Below are positions 38,287 to 48,191 of a DNA stretch of 64,000 bases, piece by piece. The notes under the pieces were generated by a model. It did no database searches. It was not told where the DNA came from and saw only the letters and a program-made list of their open reading frames with translations. Every line of letters begins with the position of its first letter. Positions within the stretch are counted from its first letter, which is position 1. The DNA is taken from NCBI RefSeq assembly GCF_001761325.1, contig NZ_CP017478.1:1819501-1883500 (forward strand), read 5' to 3'. The stretch is from Urechidicola croceus. GTDB lineage: Bacteria; Bacteroidota; Bacteroidia; Flavobacteriales; Flavobacteriaceae. The position numbers and the translations under genes are program-made.

Positions 38287-41200
38287 TTAAAAAAAATCTA
38301 CATCTTTTCCTTCAATTATTACAAAATCTGATTCAACTGATAAATCTTGTACTCCAGAAGGTTTTGGTTCTAGTGATAGTTCGTCATCGATTGCAGAAAT
38401 ATTATGTTTAGGCACAGAGGTAAGAATTGCATATGCAGAAATAGTTCTCAATTCTTCTATTTTATCTATTAAAGCAGTATCTATAATTTTGTATCGCTCT
38501 TGTATTTCTATCAATTGTAAAACAGAAAATCCTGTAACATAATTTACATAAGGTCTACTTTCAATAAAATTTAGAATTACAGTTTTTGAAATTGAATCAT
38601 CAAATCCTTTATTAATTATTGTATTTTCAGAACCTGGTGTTAAAAAATCTACCAACTCATCATTAAGTAACTTAATAAGTTGTCCACTTTTTTGAAAATT
38701 GTCAAACTTAACTTTACATTTTACTTTTAATTGTTCGTAAACTGGGTTTGATACCGAAATACTAACAAATGGTGAAACAAATTTTGAAAGGTATTTTTTC
38801 ACCTCATCAAAAATAGGATAACTTATATTGTTTTTAACATCTGTATTTCTATTCTCTTTTATATATTTTGGTATTAAGACAACTTGTAATGTACTTCCTT
38901 TTGTTATTTCATTTGGATAATTATTTCGACTATATACCCTTACTTTATCTACTTGACTAAATTTATCTAAGATGATTCTCTCCGCATCCCAACAAGTAAC
39001 TATCTTATTTTTATGTCTTAATTGTTCACTAGCACGAGAATAAAAAGAAGATTCTGTTTCAAATGATTCATTAATTTTATAATCAAATGGACCTCTGATT
39101 GAATTAATTCCTTTTTTATTTAGAATAGTTATTTTTTTCGGTTTACTTTCTGTACTAAATTCAACAAATTCTTTTTTATCATTAGTAGAACGAACTGAAA
39201 TTGCTTGTGTGTAAATTTTTTTAATCTTAGAATTAATTTCTTCTTGACCATTATAACAAGCTCTAATCCAAAACTTATTGTTGGGTAATCGTGTATTATC
39301 AAATTGTATGACATCTGGTATTCTAATTTTTATAATACCCGACTTAATGAGATTATTTGTTCCATCATCTAAAAGTAGATTCCCAATAGGTTCCCATTCA
39401 TTATTCAACAAATAATACCATTTAACTTTTGGAGTTTGAATACTTGAATGAATATAAACCGCAGGTATCAATTCAAAACCTAAACTCACTATATCATTTG
39501 GTTTTATATTTTTCAATCCCAACAATAAATTACCCTTATATTTTATTTGTGGTAGGAAAAAACTACTTGCTTTAATTGGTCCAGGAAAAACCTGTACATG
39601 ACCAAATGGATACAAGTGAATCAGTTTTATATCACTGCTATTTTCATCTTGTTTTCGAAGCATAATTTCTTTTGAAGCATTAGAGTATTGAAGTGTTAAT
39701 TTCTCAATAATTGGTGTGTAAGGCTGTTTTGGTATTTCGACTAGTTTTCTTCTAAATCTACTTTTTTTAATTGCAGCTTCGGCATATAACTCATTAAAAA
39801 CATGATGTCCAAAGGCCATTTCTTCTGGACTAGTCAATACAATAAATAACGAATCTTCATTTTCAACAACTTGATCATTTTCAATTTCAATTCGATTGTT
39901 AAAATTGCTTTTTTCTAGAAAAATTTTCTCTTCTTTTTTATCAATTAGTAAATCTCTATTATCGACATCAAATAGATTTATAATCTGTCCTTTGTCATTA
40001 AAATTATTTCTTTTTTGAGTAATATTTGCCCTAAAACTATCATTATCAATATCAAAAGGGTATGATTTATAATATTCTCTAAACCCATATTTTGATTGAG
40101 GAAGTCCAATCCAATTTAAAGTGATTTTTAAATTTGAAAGATTTTTTTGAAAAATAAGCGGATTTTGAATTCGTAAAAATGATCCTACCATTGGTGTTGG
40201 TCCAAAGGGTGAAAAAGGAATTGAATTATCTAAATTTCCCAAAGAGTTAGTGAGTTTTAGCGTTTCAACTTCTGATACTGAAGTTTTAATTTGAATATTT
40301 TTCAAAACACAATTTTCTAAAAATTTATACGCATGATACTGTGTTTCATTATTTAGAATAATTTTAATACAGGGCCATTTTACTTTATAATTTCCTTCAT
40401 GAATTTCAGAATTATAGATTACTAGTCTTTCATTATCATTTTTTAAATGAAAACCAATATCTAAACACGTTTTTGAATCGTCAAGGCTAATACTAAAAGA
40501 ATCCAATTGTTTCCAACCATCACTAGTTGTTATAAAAATGACAAATGCATCTCTTAAAAATTTTGAGATGACTCCTTTTTTCTTTCTTTCAAAATCTTCT
40601 TTCTGAAAGGTTTTTTTATTCCGACTTTGTTGTTGAACCAATCTATTAAACATCTCTATTGATTTTTTATCAAACATTCCATCTGCTCCTTCTTCAAAAA
40701 CCCTTTCCATGTTAAATATAAGTTCGACTTTCTGTATTCCCTTTTCAAGAATTAAGGAAGGGGAACTTACAACCAAACCGACATCACAATGATTTGTGAG
40801 TGATTCATCACTACGTGATGTTTTATCTCCAAATACAGAGAAAAATTTTTCTTTTTTTGTTTTATTTTTTTCTTGATTATTATGAATATGTTCATTAAGA
40901 TTTGATTCATATAATATATTAATCATAAAATCATCTTCATCAAATTTACTGCTATATGGTTGGTAATCACTTTTAAAAAGTGTTCTTATATCAGAAATTT
41001 CGGCAGTATTAATTTCAGTTTCTTCAATTAAACTGAATTCATGCTCAATATCATCTTCTAATATAAAATTGAACTTATCACCCTTTTTCAAAACAACTTT
41101 ATCAATTTCTTGATCAAGTTTTATGGAGAGTTGTGCTTCATAAGAATTGGTGCTTTTTCTTTTTTGCTGTAATAAATTTTTATAATAATAATCTAAATGT

Positions 41201-41970
41201 TTTTTAGTTAATAAATTAATATCTGATTGAAGGTATTTAAATAATTTAAAGAAAGTAAGTAGCAATCCTATATGTGGAGCATGATTGTTCTTTGTTAAAA
41301 TTTCTTTTTCAAATTCGTTAGTTGCCTTTTCTTTGATAAATAGAATTTTTCTGTAAATGTGTTCAAAAGTCTCACTTATATATTCAATTTTAGGAGTATC
41401 TGAGTTATTTGATTCTAAAGTGTTATCAATTTTAGAAATTGATAATTTCTTTTGTAGAGATTGATAACTTAAAACAAGGGTTTCTAGTTCAGACTCATGT
41501 TTTTCTTGTTTAACTAAATCTTGAATCCACTTTTTTATAACTTCAATTTTTCTAGTTAATGATTTTAATAAATTTTCAATTTCATTAACTAACGAACCAT
41601 CATAAGCCGCTTTTTGGAATAAATCCAACCAATTTGTCGAAAAATGTACCATTTCTAAGATATTATTAATTGCCAAAACAGCTTTTTTCTCATTGGTTAT
41701 ATTATATGATTCATAAATTATTTTATCATTTTTTATTCGAAATTTTTTAATATCTGTTGCAGTAATAGATGCAATAATAAAGGCTGGATTATTTAAAAAG
41801 AACGGTGTCCAATTGTGAACTCTAGTTTCACCATGATTGTAGAAATTTATTGACTTTGAAAAGTCCATAGTATAACGAACCATATCTAAAATAGATCTTT
41901 CATCTATAGAAATATAGTTTGCATCAAGTGCTTTATTACTTCTTAAATCCCGACTTGTACCTTTATTCAT
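38287..41970 (-). CDS. Baseplate J-like wedge protein (Pvc11-like)
   Basis: A 1227 aa baseplate protein. The C-terminal third has the gpJ pattern (SFYSRASEQLRHKNKIVTCWDAERIILDKFSQVDKVRVYSR ... LQVVLIPK ... FVSPFVSISVSNPVYEQLKVKCKVKF), which forms the core of the wedge around the hub. The N-terminal 300 residues are mostly helical with coiled-coil segments, and the middle is a long beta-rich insertion. Size and gene order (after gp25) match Pvc11. The ATG at 41970 follows the gp25 stop by 26 nt. No truncation is seen. Confidence 0.82.
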   Translation of the reverse strand: MNKGTSRDLRSNKALDANYISIDERSILDMVRYTMDFSKSINFYNHGETRVHNWTPFFLNNPAFIIASITATDIKKFRIKNDKIIYESYNITNEKKAVLAINNILEMVHFSTNWLDLFQKAAYDGSLVNEIENLLKSLTRKIEVIKKWIQDLVKQEKHESELETLVLSYQSLQKKLSISKIDNTLESNNSDTPKIEYISETFEHIYRKILFIKEKATNEFEKEILTKNNHAPHIGLLLTFFKLFKYLQSDINLLTKKHLDYYYKNLLQQKRKSTNSYEAQLSIKLDQEIDKVVLKKGDKFNFILEDDIEHEFSLIEETEINTAEISDIRTLFKSDYQPYSSKFDEDDFMINILYESNLNEHIHNNQEKNKTKKEKFFSVFGDKTSRSDESLTNHCDVGLVVSSPSLILEKGIQKVELIFNMERVFEEGADGMFDKKSIEMFNRLVQQQSRNKKTFQKEDFERKKKGVISKFLRDAFVIFITTSDGWKQLDSFSISLDDSKTCLDIGFHLKNDNERLVIYNSEIHEGNYKVKWPCIKIILNNETQYHAYKFLENCVLKNIQIKTSVSEVETLKLTNSLGNLDNSIPFSPFGPTPMVGSFLRIQNPLIFQKNLSNLKITLNWIGLPQSKYGFREYYKSYPFDIDNDSFRANITQKRNNFNDKGQIINLFDVDNRDLLIDKKEEKIFLEKSNFNNRIEIENDQVVENEDSLFIVLTSPEEMAFGHHVFNELYAEAAIKKSRFRRKLVEIPKQPYTPIIEKLTLQYSNASKEIMLRKQDENSSDIKLIHLYPFGHVQVFPGPIKASSFFLPQIKYKGNLLLGLKNIKPNDIVSLGFELIPAVYIHSSIQTPKVKWYYLLNNEWEPIGNLLLDDGTNNLIKSGIIKIRIPDVIQFDNTRLPNNKFWIRACYNGQEEINSKIKKIYTQAISVRSTNDKKEFVEFSTESKPKKITILNKKGINSIRGPFDYKINESFETESSFYSRASEQLRHKNKIVTCWDAERIILDKFSQVDKVRVYSRNNYPNEITKGSTLQVVLIPKYIKENRNTDVKNNISYPIFDEVKKYLSKFVSPFVSISVSNPVYEQLKVKCKVKFDNFQKSGQLIKLLNDELVDFLTPGSENTIINKGFDDSISKTVILNFIESRPYVNYVTGFSVLQLIEIQERYKIIDTALIDKIEELRTISAYAILTSVPKHNISAIDDELSLEPKPSGVQDLSVESDFVIIEGKDVDFF

Positions 41971-41996
41971 AGTTTAAAATTAAAAAGTTAGCCTCT

Positions 41997-42434
41997 TTAA
42001 AGGTTTGTTCCTTCTTTAGAATAAAATGGATACACTACATTGTTTCTCGTATTTGTAATTATTACGGTATAATAAATATGTATAAATAGTAACCCGTCCC
42101 TTTGAGGGTACTCTTTGTTTTTAGATAAATATGCATCAGTTATTTCAATTTCTTCAACTTTAATTCTTGGCTCATTGTATAATAGTGCATCATAAATAAC
42201 ATCCTTTAACATTCGTATTTGTGTTGGATCTTTTGATTCAAAAACAAATTTTCTAATATCACATCCAAATTTTGGAAACATCATTCTTTCACCAGGAATG
42301 GTTCCGATAATTATTTTAATACTTTGCTTGATATCAATTTCATTTTCAACCATTTCAACCGAACCAGTTGTAAGATTAAAAACCGGCGGAAATGACCATC
42401 CTCTACCTAAAAATGAAACTTCTGTATCTTTCAT
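41997..42434 (-). CDS. gp25/GPW-like baseplate protein (Pvc9-like)
   Basis: Small baseplate protein that joins sheath and wedge and nucleates sheath assembly. The family core is visible: IKQSIKIIIGTIPGERMMFPKFGCDIRKFVFE, then DVIYDALLYNEPRIKVEEIEI. I place the start at the ATG at 42434 (MKDTEVSFLGRGWSFPPVF), 2 nt after the PAAR stop, which gives 145 aa and the normal family N-terminus. An upstream in-frame ATG at 42464 would give 155 aa and a 28-nt overlap with the PAAR gene. The protein is required for contractile systems in general. Confidence 0.85.
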   Translation of the reverse strand: MKDTEVSFLGRGWSFPPVFNLTTGSVEMVENEIDIKQSIKIIIGTIPGERMMFPKFGCDIRKFVFESKDPTQIRMLKDVIYDALLYNEPRIKVEEIEITDAYLSKNKEYPQRDGLLFIHIYYTVIITNTRNNVVYPFYSKEGTNL

Positions 42435-42436
42435 AT

Positions 42437-42736
42437 TTAACCGCCTATCATTACTGTTGGACATCCTATGACTATACTTCCTCCATGTGCAGTACTATCT
42501 CCCATTCTTGCTGCTGGTTTACCTCCAATCATTACAGTAGCAGAACCTTTAATAATACTATCTGGAGGCCCTACACATACTGCATTATCTCCCATAACTG
42601 CTGCGGGTAACTTTCCAATCATCACCGTTGGAGTTCCTGGTCCAACAATTGGTCCTCCTACATGAGGAATAGGAGGTAATCCTGGTGTTACCATTGGACA
42701 TACGTGCATATCTGTTAATCTTGCTGCTGGTGGCAT
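42437..42736 (-). CDS. PAAR-domain spike-tip protein (Pvc10-like)
   Basis: A 99 aa PAAR protein that forms the sharp cone capping the VgrG spike. Repeated GxP/TVMIGG/PAARMGD units (PPAARLTDMHVCP, GTPTVMIGKLPAAVMGD, GSATVMIGGKPAARMGD, GCPTVMIGG) make the beta-cone; His11 and later Cys/His residues fit the metal site at the tip. There is no C-terminal extension, so this PAAR is structural and carries no fused toxin. It is 11 nt downstream of the spike gene, matching assembly partners. Confidence 0.9.
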   Translation of the reverse strand: MPPAARLTDMHVCPMVTPGLPPIPHVGGPIVGPGTPTVMIGKLPAAVMGDNAVCVGPPDSIIKGSATVMIGGKPAARMGDSTAHGGSIVIGCPTVMIGG

Positions 42737-42747
42737 ATTTTGTCTTT

Positions 42748-44538
42748 TTAATTTATCATTACCATTGCTCCTTTTACTGTAGTTTGACCAGAAGCAGAAA
42801 CTTCTGCTGAAGCATTACCTTTGGCTGTAAAGCCAACTTTTGCAGAAATATTCACATTTGAACCATCTACATTCACATCAGATTTGGCGTTTATTGAGAC
42901 TCCAGAAGTCGCAGAAACATCAATATTCCCTTTGGCCGTTAATTTTATATCTTTTGAACTATCAATCACTATCCCTGAATCATCCATAGTTATTGAATTA
43001 CCAGAGACATCTTTTAATTCAATTTTTTTATTTTTATCATCAAGAGTAAATACATTTTCTCCTGGTGTTTGTATTACCAATATTTTATCTTCATCATCAA
43101 ACCGAATATTTATTCCTGATTTTGAATAAATTGACTTGAATTGATTTTTTTCATCTGGAGTCTCTTTTGGCTTGTTTTTTTCATTATACAATGCGCCAGT
43201 TACAACTGGAAATCTTGGATCATTATTAATAAAAGTGACCAATACTTCATCATCAATTTCTGGAAAGAAAAAAAATCCTGCTTCATTAGAAGCATAAGGA
43301 AATGACATTCGTGCCCAAATACCATCGTCTTGACCAGTTCCTATAAATGTTGGAAGTGTTACTAATACCCGATAATTTCCATCAGGATCTTCATCTATTT
43401 TTTTGACTTTAGCTATTTGAAAACCATTTGAAGCTGGAATTAATCCTGAAGCCGAAATATCTTGAACATCTGGTAGTGAAGCATGCCATTTTATTGGTTG
43501 CCCAATGAATAAAGTCGTTGTCCATTCTCCTTCTTTTACCGAATGATAGATCTTTGAAACATAAGCTTTGCCATTGAACCTTGTGCTAAATCCTGAAATA
43601 TTAATAACATCTCCTGCAGAAATTTCTGTAATTCCTGGAACAACTATTTTACCTTGAATTTTACTTAAAACTGTCTTGCTTGAAATCGAATTTCCCCATA
43701 ATTTTAACTCATCTTCCGAAATTGTGGCTGATGTATAATACTGAGCATCATTTGATAGTATGGCCATTTTTTTAGCAGATAAGTTTCCTTGCGAAAGACT
43801 GTCATTTAATTTAACTGTTACCTTATTTTCTTTTTGATCCTTATCATTCCAAGAAGTAAGCTCGAAAGAATCCGCTATGTTTTCACAATCAATATCTAAA
43901 TCAATATCAATAACAAAATCAGCGCAATTAATTTCATATTTAGGTGATTCACTAAAATCAAGGTCTTTAATAACTAAATTATTTTTATCAGTTAACACAA
44001 CCGAATTGTTCATCTCAGCACGGATTACAATAAAATCCCAATCGGTACAATTATATTGAATTAAAGCTGGGAGTTTAAGTTTTGTAGTTGTATTAGTTAA
44101 TTTTAGTCCATAATTAGACGCAATGCTTTTGATTACATCAGAATCAGACTTATCTTGATGAATAGTATTAAATCGACCTTTGGTCATATTTACAGCCTTG
44201 TCTTTACATTTGATTTCAAGTTGTGATTTTCCAATCTTAACCATAAGACGCTGTGTTATAATTATCCCCTCAAATACTACAATATTTTTTCCATCATAAC
44301 CCAAAGTTATTTTTATTTCATTACCAGGAATAAAATCTTTTCCTTCACTATTTGTAAAAGGATTGTTTTCTACTCCCATAGCTCCACCATCATGAATTAG
44401 AACAGAAGCAGATGAAATTTTATTTACCTCAGATTGAATATAAATAGCAGCGACCTCAACAGTATCTTTAATTTTTGAACCATTGATAAAAATATCAAAC
44501 CCAATTAACCCATCTTTTTCTTGTAAAACTTTAGCCAT
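42748..44538 (-). CDS. VgrG-like spike/hub protein (Pvc8-like)
   Basis: A 596 aa trimeric central spike protein. The N-terminal half resembles the gp27/phage-late-control-D hub domains (EVAAIYIQSEVNKISSASVLIHDGG, SDSDVIKSIASNYGLKL). An OB-fold gp5-like domain follows (YRVLVTLPTFIGTGQDDGIWARMSFPYA, then FFPEIDDEVLVTFIN). The C-terminus is a repetitive beta-prism (KDIKLTAKGNIDVSATSGVSINAKSDVNVDG...) that ends in a blunt tip for PAAR. No enzymatic extension is visible. The gene lies 5 nt after the LysM gene. Confidence 0.9.
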   Translation of the reverse strand: MAKVLQEKDGLIGFDIFINGSKIKDTVEVAAIYIQSEVNKISSASVLIHDGGAMGVENNPFTNSEGKDFIPGNEIKITLGYDGKNIVVFEGIIITQRLMVKIGKSQLEIKCKDKAVNMTKGRFNTIHQDKSDSDVIKSIASNYGLKLTNTTTKLKLPALIQYNCTDWDFIVIRAEMNNSVVLTDKNNLVIKDLDFSESPKYEINCADFVIDIDLDIDCENIADSFELTSWNDKDQKENKVTVKLNDSLSQGNLSAKKMAILSNDAQYYTSATISEDELKLWGNSISSKTVLSKIQGKIVVPGITEISAGDVINISGFSTRFNGKAYVSKIYHSVKEGEWTTTLFIGQPIKWHASLPDVQDISASGLIPASNGFQIAKVKKIDEDPDGNYRVLVTLPTFIGTGQDDGIWARMSFPYASNEAGFFFFPEIDDEVLVTFINNDPRFPVVTGALYNEKNKPKETPDEKNQFKSIYSKSGINIRFDDEDKILVIQTPGENVFTLDDKNKKIELKDVSGNSITMDDSGIVIDSSKDIKLTAKGNIDVSATSGVSINAKSDVNVDGSNVNISAKVGFTAKGNASAEVSASGQTTVKGAMVMIN

Positions 44539-44543
44539 CTTTA

Positions 44544-45197
44544 TTAAATTATTGGAGGAAAAGCAATCACTTTTCCTGGTTCTAATGTTCGAAAATTGGT
44601 AAGTTTATTGTGCTTAGCCACTTTTATATAATGACTACTATCACCATAAATTTTATAACACATAAGTGGAAGATTATCTCCGTCTAGTACTGTTCTCACA
44701 TGAGTAAGATCGGATGAATTTTTACGCTCTTCAAGGGCTTTTCTTTTTATACTTATTGATGAAACTAATGATAATGTTACCTCGGCTCTTAATGGAGTTC
44801 CATCCTTATCCAACATAGTATAATTGACACTCCACGTTTTCAATCGACCTTGAAAAAGTGTTTGAGTTCCCCAATAAACCCTCAGGTAATTTGGTTCATG
44901 AATATCTCCATTAAATTTATATGTCAAATCCTTAACCTCCTGAATTTGAGTGTCTACTTTTTTAGTTGAAATAATTCCTGTACCATCAAAAAACAATATC
45001 ATTTCAAATAAACTTGCACCACCACTTACATAATTCTGAGTCTGTTCACTTGAACCAATAGTTTTAGTTGGAGCAAATTGTTGTTCGGCCTTTGCCTTAT
45101 AATTCTCTGGATTGACAAGTACATCATAATCGCCTAACTTACTAGAAAAATCAGGGTCTTTGTATGCAACAATTTTCATTTTAGTAAGTTTCCCCAT
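44544..45197 (-). CDS. LysM-domain tube-baseplate adaptor (Pvc7-like)
   Basis: A 217 aa protein with an N-terminal gp53-like structural part and a C-terminal LysM-type fold (DNLPLMCYKIYGDSSHYIKVAKHNKL, then LEPGKVIAFPP). In contractile systems this type of protein links the tube to the spike hub inside the baseplate; LysM here serves assembly and need not bind peptidoglycan. It is placed between DUF5908 and the spike gene, as in other eCIS. No signal peptide is visible, as expected for a cytosol-assembled particle. Confidence 0.82.
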   Translation of the reverse strand: MGKLTKMKIVAYKDPDFSSKLGDYDVLVNPENYKAKAEQQFAPTKTIGSSEQTQNYVSGGASLFEMILFFDGTGIISTKKVDTQIQEVKDLTYKFNGDIHEPNYLRVYWGTQTLFQGRLKTWSVNYTMLDKDGTPLRAEVTLSLVSSISIKRKALEERKNSSDLTHVRTVLDGDNLPLMCYKIYGDSSHYIKVAKHNKLTNFRTLEPGKVIAFPPII

Positions 45198-45203
45198 AAA
45201 TAA

Positions 45204-45386
45204 TTATCTAATTTTTGTAGTTTCTAATTTTTGCATAACAGTATCTACACACTCCTTTTCTATTTCTCGCTTCATATCTTGTAGATATTGAGATAATTTC
45301 TCTTTCTCAAAAAAAGTTTCATCAATTTGTGAATATTCATTTGATACAATTCCTCTAATAATCAATTCTTTTATAATTAATGTCAT
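45204..45386 (-). CDS. DUF5908 small eCIS protein (Pvc6-like)
   Basis: A 60 aa protein beginning MTLIIKELIIRGIV and ending with a charged amphipathic helix, the standard layout of the DUF5908 family seen almost only in eCIS clusters. Its start overlaps the stop of the preceding tube gene by 4 nt, and the LysM gene begins 6 nt after its end. The exact role is unknown; the position suggests assembly of the tube-baseplate junction. Confidence 0.75.
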   Translation of the reverse strand: MTLIIKELIIRGIVSNEYSQIDETFFEKEKLSQYLQDMKREIEKECVDTVMQKLETTKIR

Positions 45387-45916
45387 AGTTGTTCTTTTAC
45401 AAAATGTCTATATTTTAATGTCAATGTTTCTATAGCCAATTGATTACTTGTACTATTAAGCGTTGATAATTCCCATGAAATTGGATAAGCTTGAACAATG
45501 TGCCAAGAAGCCAATGTTTGAGCATTGCGAGCCAACATAGCATTTACCACACTTGAAGGTGCTTTTTGTTTAATAGCATTAGGAATAGAAAGTTTTCCTG
45601 GTGCCAAAAGTGATATATGAATATCTCTTGGAGTAAACTTAAAATCTTCTAAAGCATCTCTACACCATTTGGTCAGTTCTGAATTGTGTACTAAACTTCT
45701 TTTTAAAATAAGATCGCTGTATTTTGGTCTATTAGGAACATGGAGAAAATATTGATTTTCTCCACCTTCCTGTTTAGGTTGAGTATCTATTGTTACTTTT
45801 AAGCCAGAAACCTCTTGAAAACTACTTTCTTCTTTAAAAAACCCTTTAAATTTCACCGAAAAATAAAATGCTGTTGGTGGCGTATAATTTGGTATAAGAA
45901 GATTTTTAAGACTCAT
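45383..45916 (-). CDS. Tail tube-type protein (Pvc5-like, tube initiator)
   Basis: A 177 aa gp19-like tube protein. The family features are FYFSVKFKGFFKEESSFQEVSGLKVTIDTQP near the N-terminus, NRPKYSDLILKRSLV in the middle, and WELSTLNSTSNQLAIETLTLKYRHF at the end. A longer loop with PNAIKQKAPSS separates it from the smaller tube protein at 45921. In eCIS the second tube paralogue usually forms the first ring on the hub. It lies 4 nt downstream of the main tube gene. Confidence 0.82.
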   Translation of the reverse strand: MSLKNLLIPNYTPPTAFYFSVKFKGFFKEESSFQEVSGLKVTIDTQPKQEGGENQYFLHVPNRPKYSDLILKRSLVHNSELTKWCRDALEDFKFTPRDIHISLLAPGKLSIPNAIKQKAPSSVVNAMLARNAQTLASWHIVQAYPISWELSTLNSTSNQLAIETLTLKYRHFVKEQL

Positions 45917-45920
45917 CCTC

Positions 45921-46373
45921 TTAACCGTTTGCTATTGTCAATCCTTCATGAGCAATTTCAATTGTTTCAACAGCAACCTCACTTCCATCAGACTTTAAAT
46001 CTGTTGAACTTATCTTAGTAGGCCATGCATTGTTCAATGTCCATGTCATTGTAGGATTACCTCCTTCATCTAAAAGTTTGATGACTACATTTTGTCGCTC
46101 GATGGTATTCATTTTAATTTTGCTATACCAATCCCAAAAACCATTATCATTAGCAAATACTCCTTTTTTCATAGTTACATTACTGTTCTTAACTATTCCA
46201 GGCATACTTATTTCTGAAAAAACGGGACTATTCCCATGTCTATAATTTATCGGTTGAGCTTCAATATCTAAACCACTCACTTCTTGAAAGGCAATATTTG
46301 TAGTACTACCCCAATCTACCATGAAATAAAACTTTGGTAGTGGCCAATTGTTGTCTTGTGCTTCTCCTGCCAT
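45921..46373 (-). CDS. Main inner tube protein (Pvc1-like)
   Basis: A 150 aa gp19-family tube protein, the likely bulk component of the hollow tube that carries cargo. Motifs: PLPKFYFMVDWGSTTNIAFQEVSGLDIEAQPINYRHG, SNVTMKKGVFANDN, and a final strand AVETIEIAHEGL. It resembles its downstream neighbour in layout but is shorter, and it lies directly after the sheath gene with a 39 nt gap. Abundant expression would be expected for a tube protein. Confidence 0.85.
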   Translation of the reverse strand: MAGEAQDNNWPLPKFYFMVDWGSTTNIAFQEVSGLDIEAQPINYRHGNSPVFSEISMPGIVKNSNVTMKKGVFANDNGFWDWYSKIKMNTIERQNVVIKLLDEGGNPTMTWTLNNAWPTKISSTDLKSDGSEVAVETIEIAHEGLTIANG

Positions 46374-46412
46374 AATATTTTAATTTTAATTGTTTAACTT
46401 TTTGATTATTAC

Positions 46413-48164
46413 TTAAGATTTTTGCATTTGTTGTTGAAATGTTACTACGATAAATTCTGCTGGTCTCACAATTGCTAGTTTGATTGATACTAACATTCTT
46501 CCTTCTAAAATATCTAAACTTGTCATTGTACTTCCCAATCCTAACTGAACATCAAACGCATCTTCTGGAGAAGATCCTGCTAATGCTCCCTGCTTCCACT
46601 TATCAGTTAAGAAGTTAATAATCATGCTTTTAACTGTAACCCAAGTATTAGAATCGTTTGGCTCAAAAACATAAGCTCTTAATGCTAATTTTATTGATTG
46701 CTCTAGCATTATAATAGTTCTTCTAACATTAATGTATTTCCAATCAAGACTATTACCATCTAAAGTTCTTCCTCCCCAAACTAAAGTTCCAATTCCTGGA
46801 AAAGTTCTTATTGCATTAATTGATTTACCAGAAATAGCATCAACATTTAAATCTTCTTGATCATCATGTGTAATATTTGAGGCTGGTTTAACAACATTAT
46901 TGATACTAATATTTGCAGGTGCTTTCCAAACTCCTCTACTATTATCTACTTGCGTATAGATACCTGCCATAGCACTAGACGGAGGTAAAAGGTTCATAAC
47001 TGCAGTTATTTCATTAAGTAAATTAGAATAAGTAGGGCTTGTAGCAATAAGACCTAAATGAAAATTACGTTTTTTCACAGCAAGTTTTTGTGCTATTTGT
47101 TCAGGGGTAAGCACTACTGCTACTTCATCTGTTGTGGCTGAATCATCTGTTGTGGCAGTATCTGTTGTGGCTGCTGGATCTCCTGCTGTGTCATCCACTG
47201 TTGTAGCATCCTCTGTTGTAACTGGTTCTTCTGGTTTATAAAAATCTTCTATTACTTTTTGTGCTTTGGGCTCTTTTAGAATACTTGCTAAAAATGTTTG
47301 AAAGGCATTTCCTTCTGAAGTTGCTGGTTCTCCTGCAGTCGTACTTACATCATCAGTAGGAGTAGTTGCTGGTTCTCCTGCTGCTGCTGAATCTACTGTG
47401 TCGGTTGCTACAGCTGCATCATCATCACTTGGGACTAAATTTTCATATGTAATATCACTATTTTGAACAATACTTGTATGAAGCCAAGGGTAATATGCAG
47501 CTGCATAATTTAAATTTTCTGTACCAATGTTTCCCCTAAATTTTTTAATTATATCAGTCTTGTCTCGTATTCTATCCTTATAGCCATCATATATATCTAA
47601 AATTGCAACTCTACTTTGCATTTTAGCACAATGAGCTAAAACATTTACATAAACATTGTAACACTTATCCTTTAGTTTTACTGCATCAGGTATTACAACC
47701 ATAGTAGGTTCTTGTTCTTTAAGCAAAGTATCTAAACCTGTTTCTAGTTCCTCTTTTTTAACTTCAACCTTTTCTTTATCTCTATAAGTTCCTACTGAAA
47801 CTATATAGCATGTACCACCTCCATTTTGATAAAATAAACTTATTGCTTTAAAAAGAAAAGCATCATTATCGGTCTTGTAATTAATATACTTTTCTTGGTC
47901 ATTAATAGTAATTTTGTGTTCGTAAACATCTTTTGCAGTATCATCTAATGAAAACTTTGCATTAAAAGCGCCACCAAACAATAGCCTATATTCTGCAAAA
48001 GATGTGATTCGAGTAGGTTCATTATTTAAAGATTTTCCATTTCTTGAGGCTATATCGGTATAACCTATAAATGCTGGAATAGCAGTCGCGACTTCGACAA
48101 CTGATCCTGGAAAGGCACTTTCCTCTCTAATGTAAACTCCTGGAGTCATTAATTTTTGTGTCAT
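46413..48164 (-). CDS. Contractile sheath protein with acidic low-complexity insertion (Pvc2-like)
   Basis: A 583 aa sheath subunit. The N-terminus (MTPGVYIREESAFPGSVVEVATAIPAFIGYT) and C-terminus (RTIIMLEQSIKLALRAYVFEPNDSNTWVTVKSMI ... GRMLVSIKLAIVRPAEFIVVTFQQQM) are conserved and form the extended-arm interactions of contractile sheaths. Only one sheath gene is present. Residues about 246-350 are an insertion very rich in Thr, Ala, Asp and Glu with repeated AGEPAT/AGDPAT units, likely an exposed loop on the outside of the sheath. It is absent from the conserved core and is coded by imperfect DNA repeats. Confidence 0.87.
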   Translation of the reverse strand: MTQKLMTPGVYIREESAFPGSVVEVATAIPAFIGYTDIASRNGKSLNNEPTRITSFAEYRLLFGGAFNAKFSLDDTAKDVYEHKITINDQEKYINYKTDNDAFLFKAISLFYQNGGGTCYIVSVGTYRDKEKVEVKKEELETGLDTLLKEQEPTMVVIPDAVKLKDKCYNVYVNVLAHCAKMQSRVAILDIYDGYKDRIRDKTDIIKKFRGNIGTENLNYAAAYYPWLHTSIVQNSDITYENLVPSDDDAAVATDTVDSAAAGEPATTPTDDVSTTAGEPATSEGNAFQTFLASILKEPKAQKVIEDFYKPEEPVTTEDATTVDDTAGDPAATTDTATTDDSATTDEVAVVLTPEQIAQKLAVKKRNFHLGLIATSPTYSNLLNEITAVMNLLPPSSAMAGIYTQVDNSRGVWKAPANISINNVVKPASNITHDDQEDLNVDAISGKSINAIRTFPGIGTLVWGGRTLDGNSLDWKYINVRRTIIMLEQSIKLALRAYVFEPNDSNTWVTVKSMIINFLTDKWKQGALAGSSPEDAFDVQLGLGSTMTSLDILEGRMLVSIKLAIVRPAEFIVVTFQQQMQKS

Positions 48165-48191
48165 AATCTTTTCATTTTTTTCGTTAATAAA

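Noticed and set aside
42468-42665. Plus-strand open frame opposite the PAAR gene
   Set aside because: It is a shadow of the strongly repetitive PAAR coding sequence; operon direction and motifs support the minus-strand gene.
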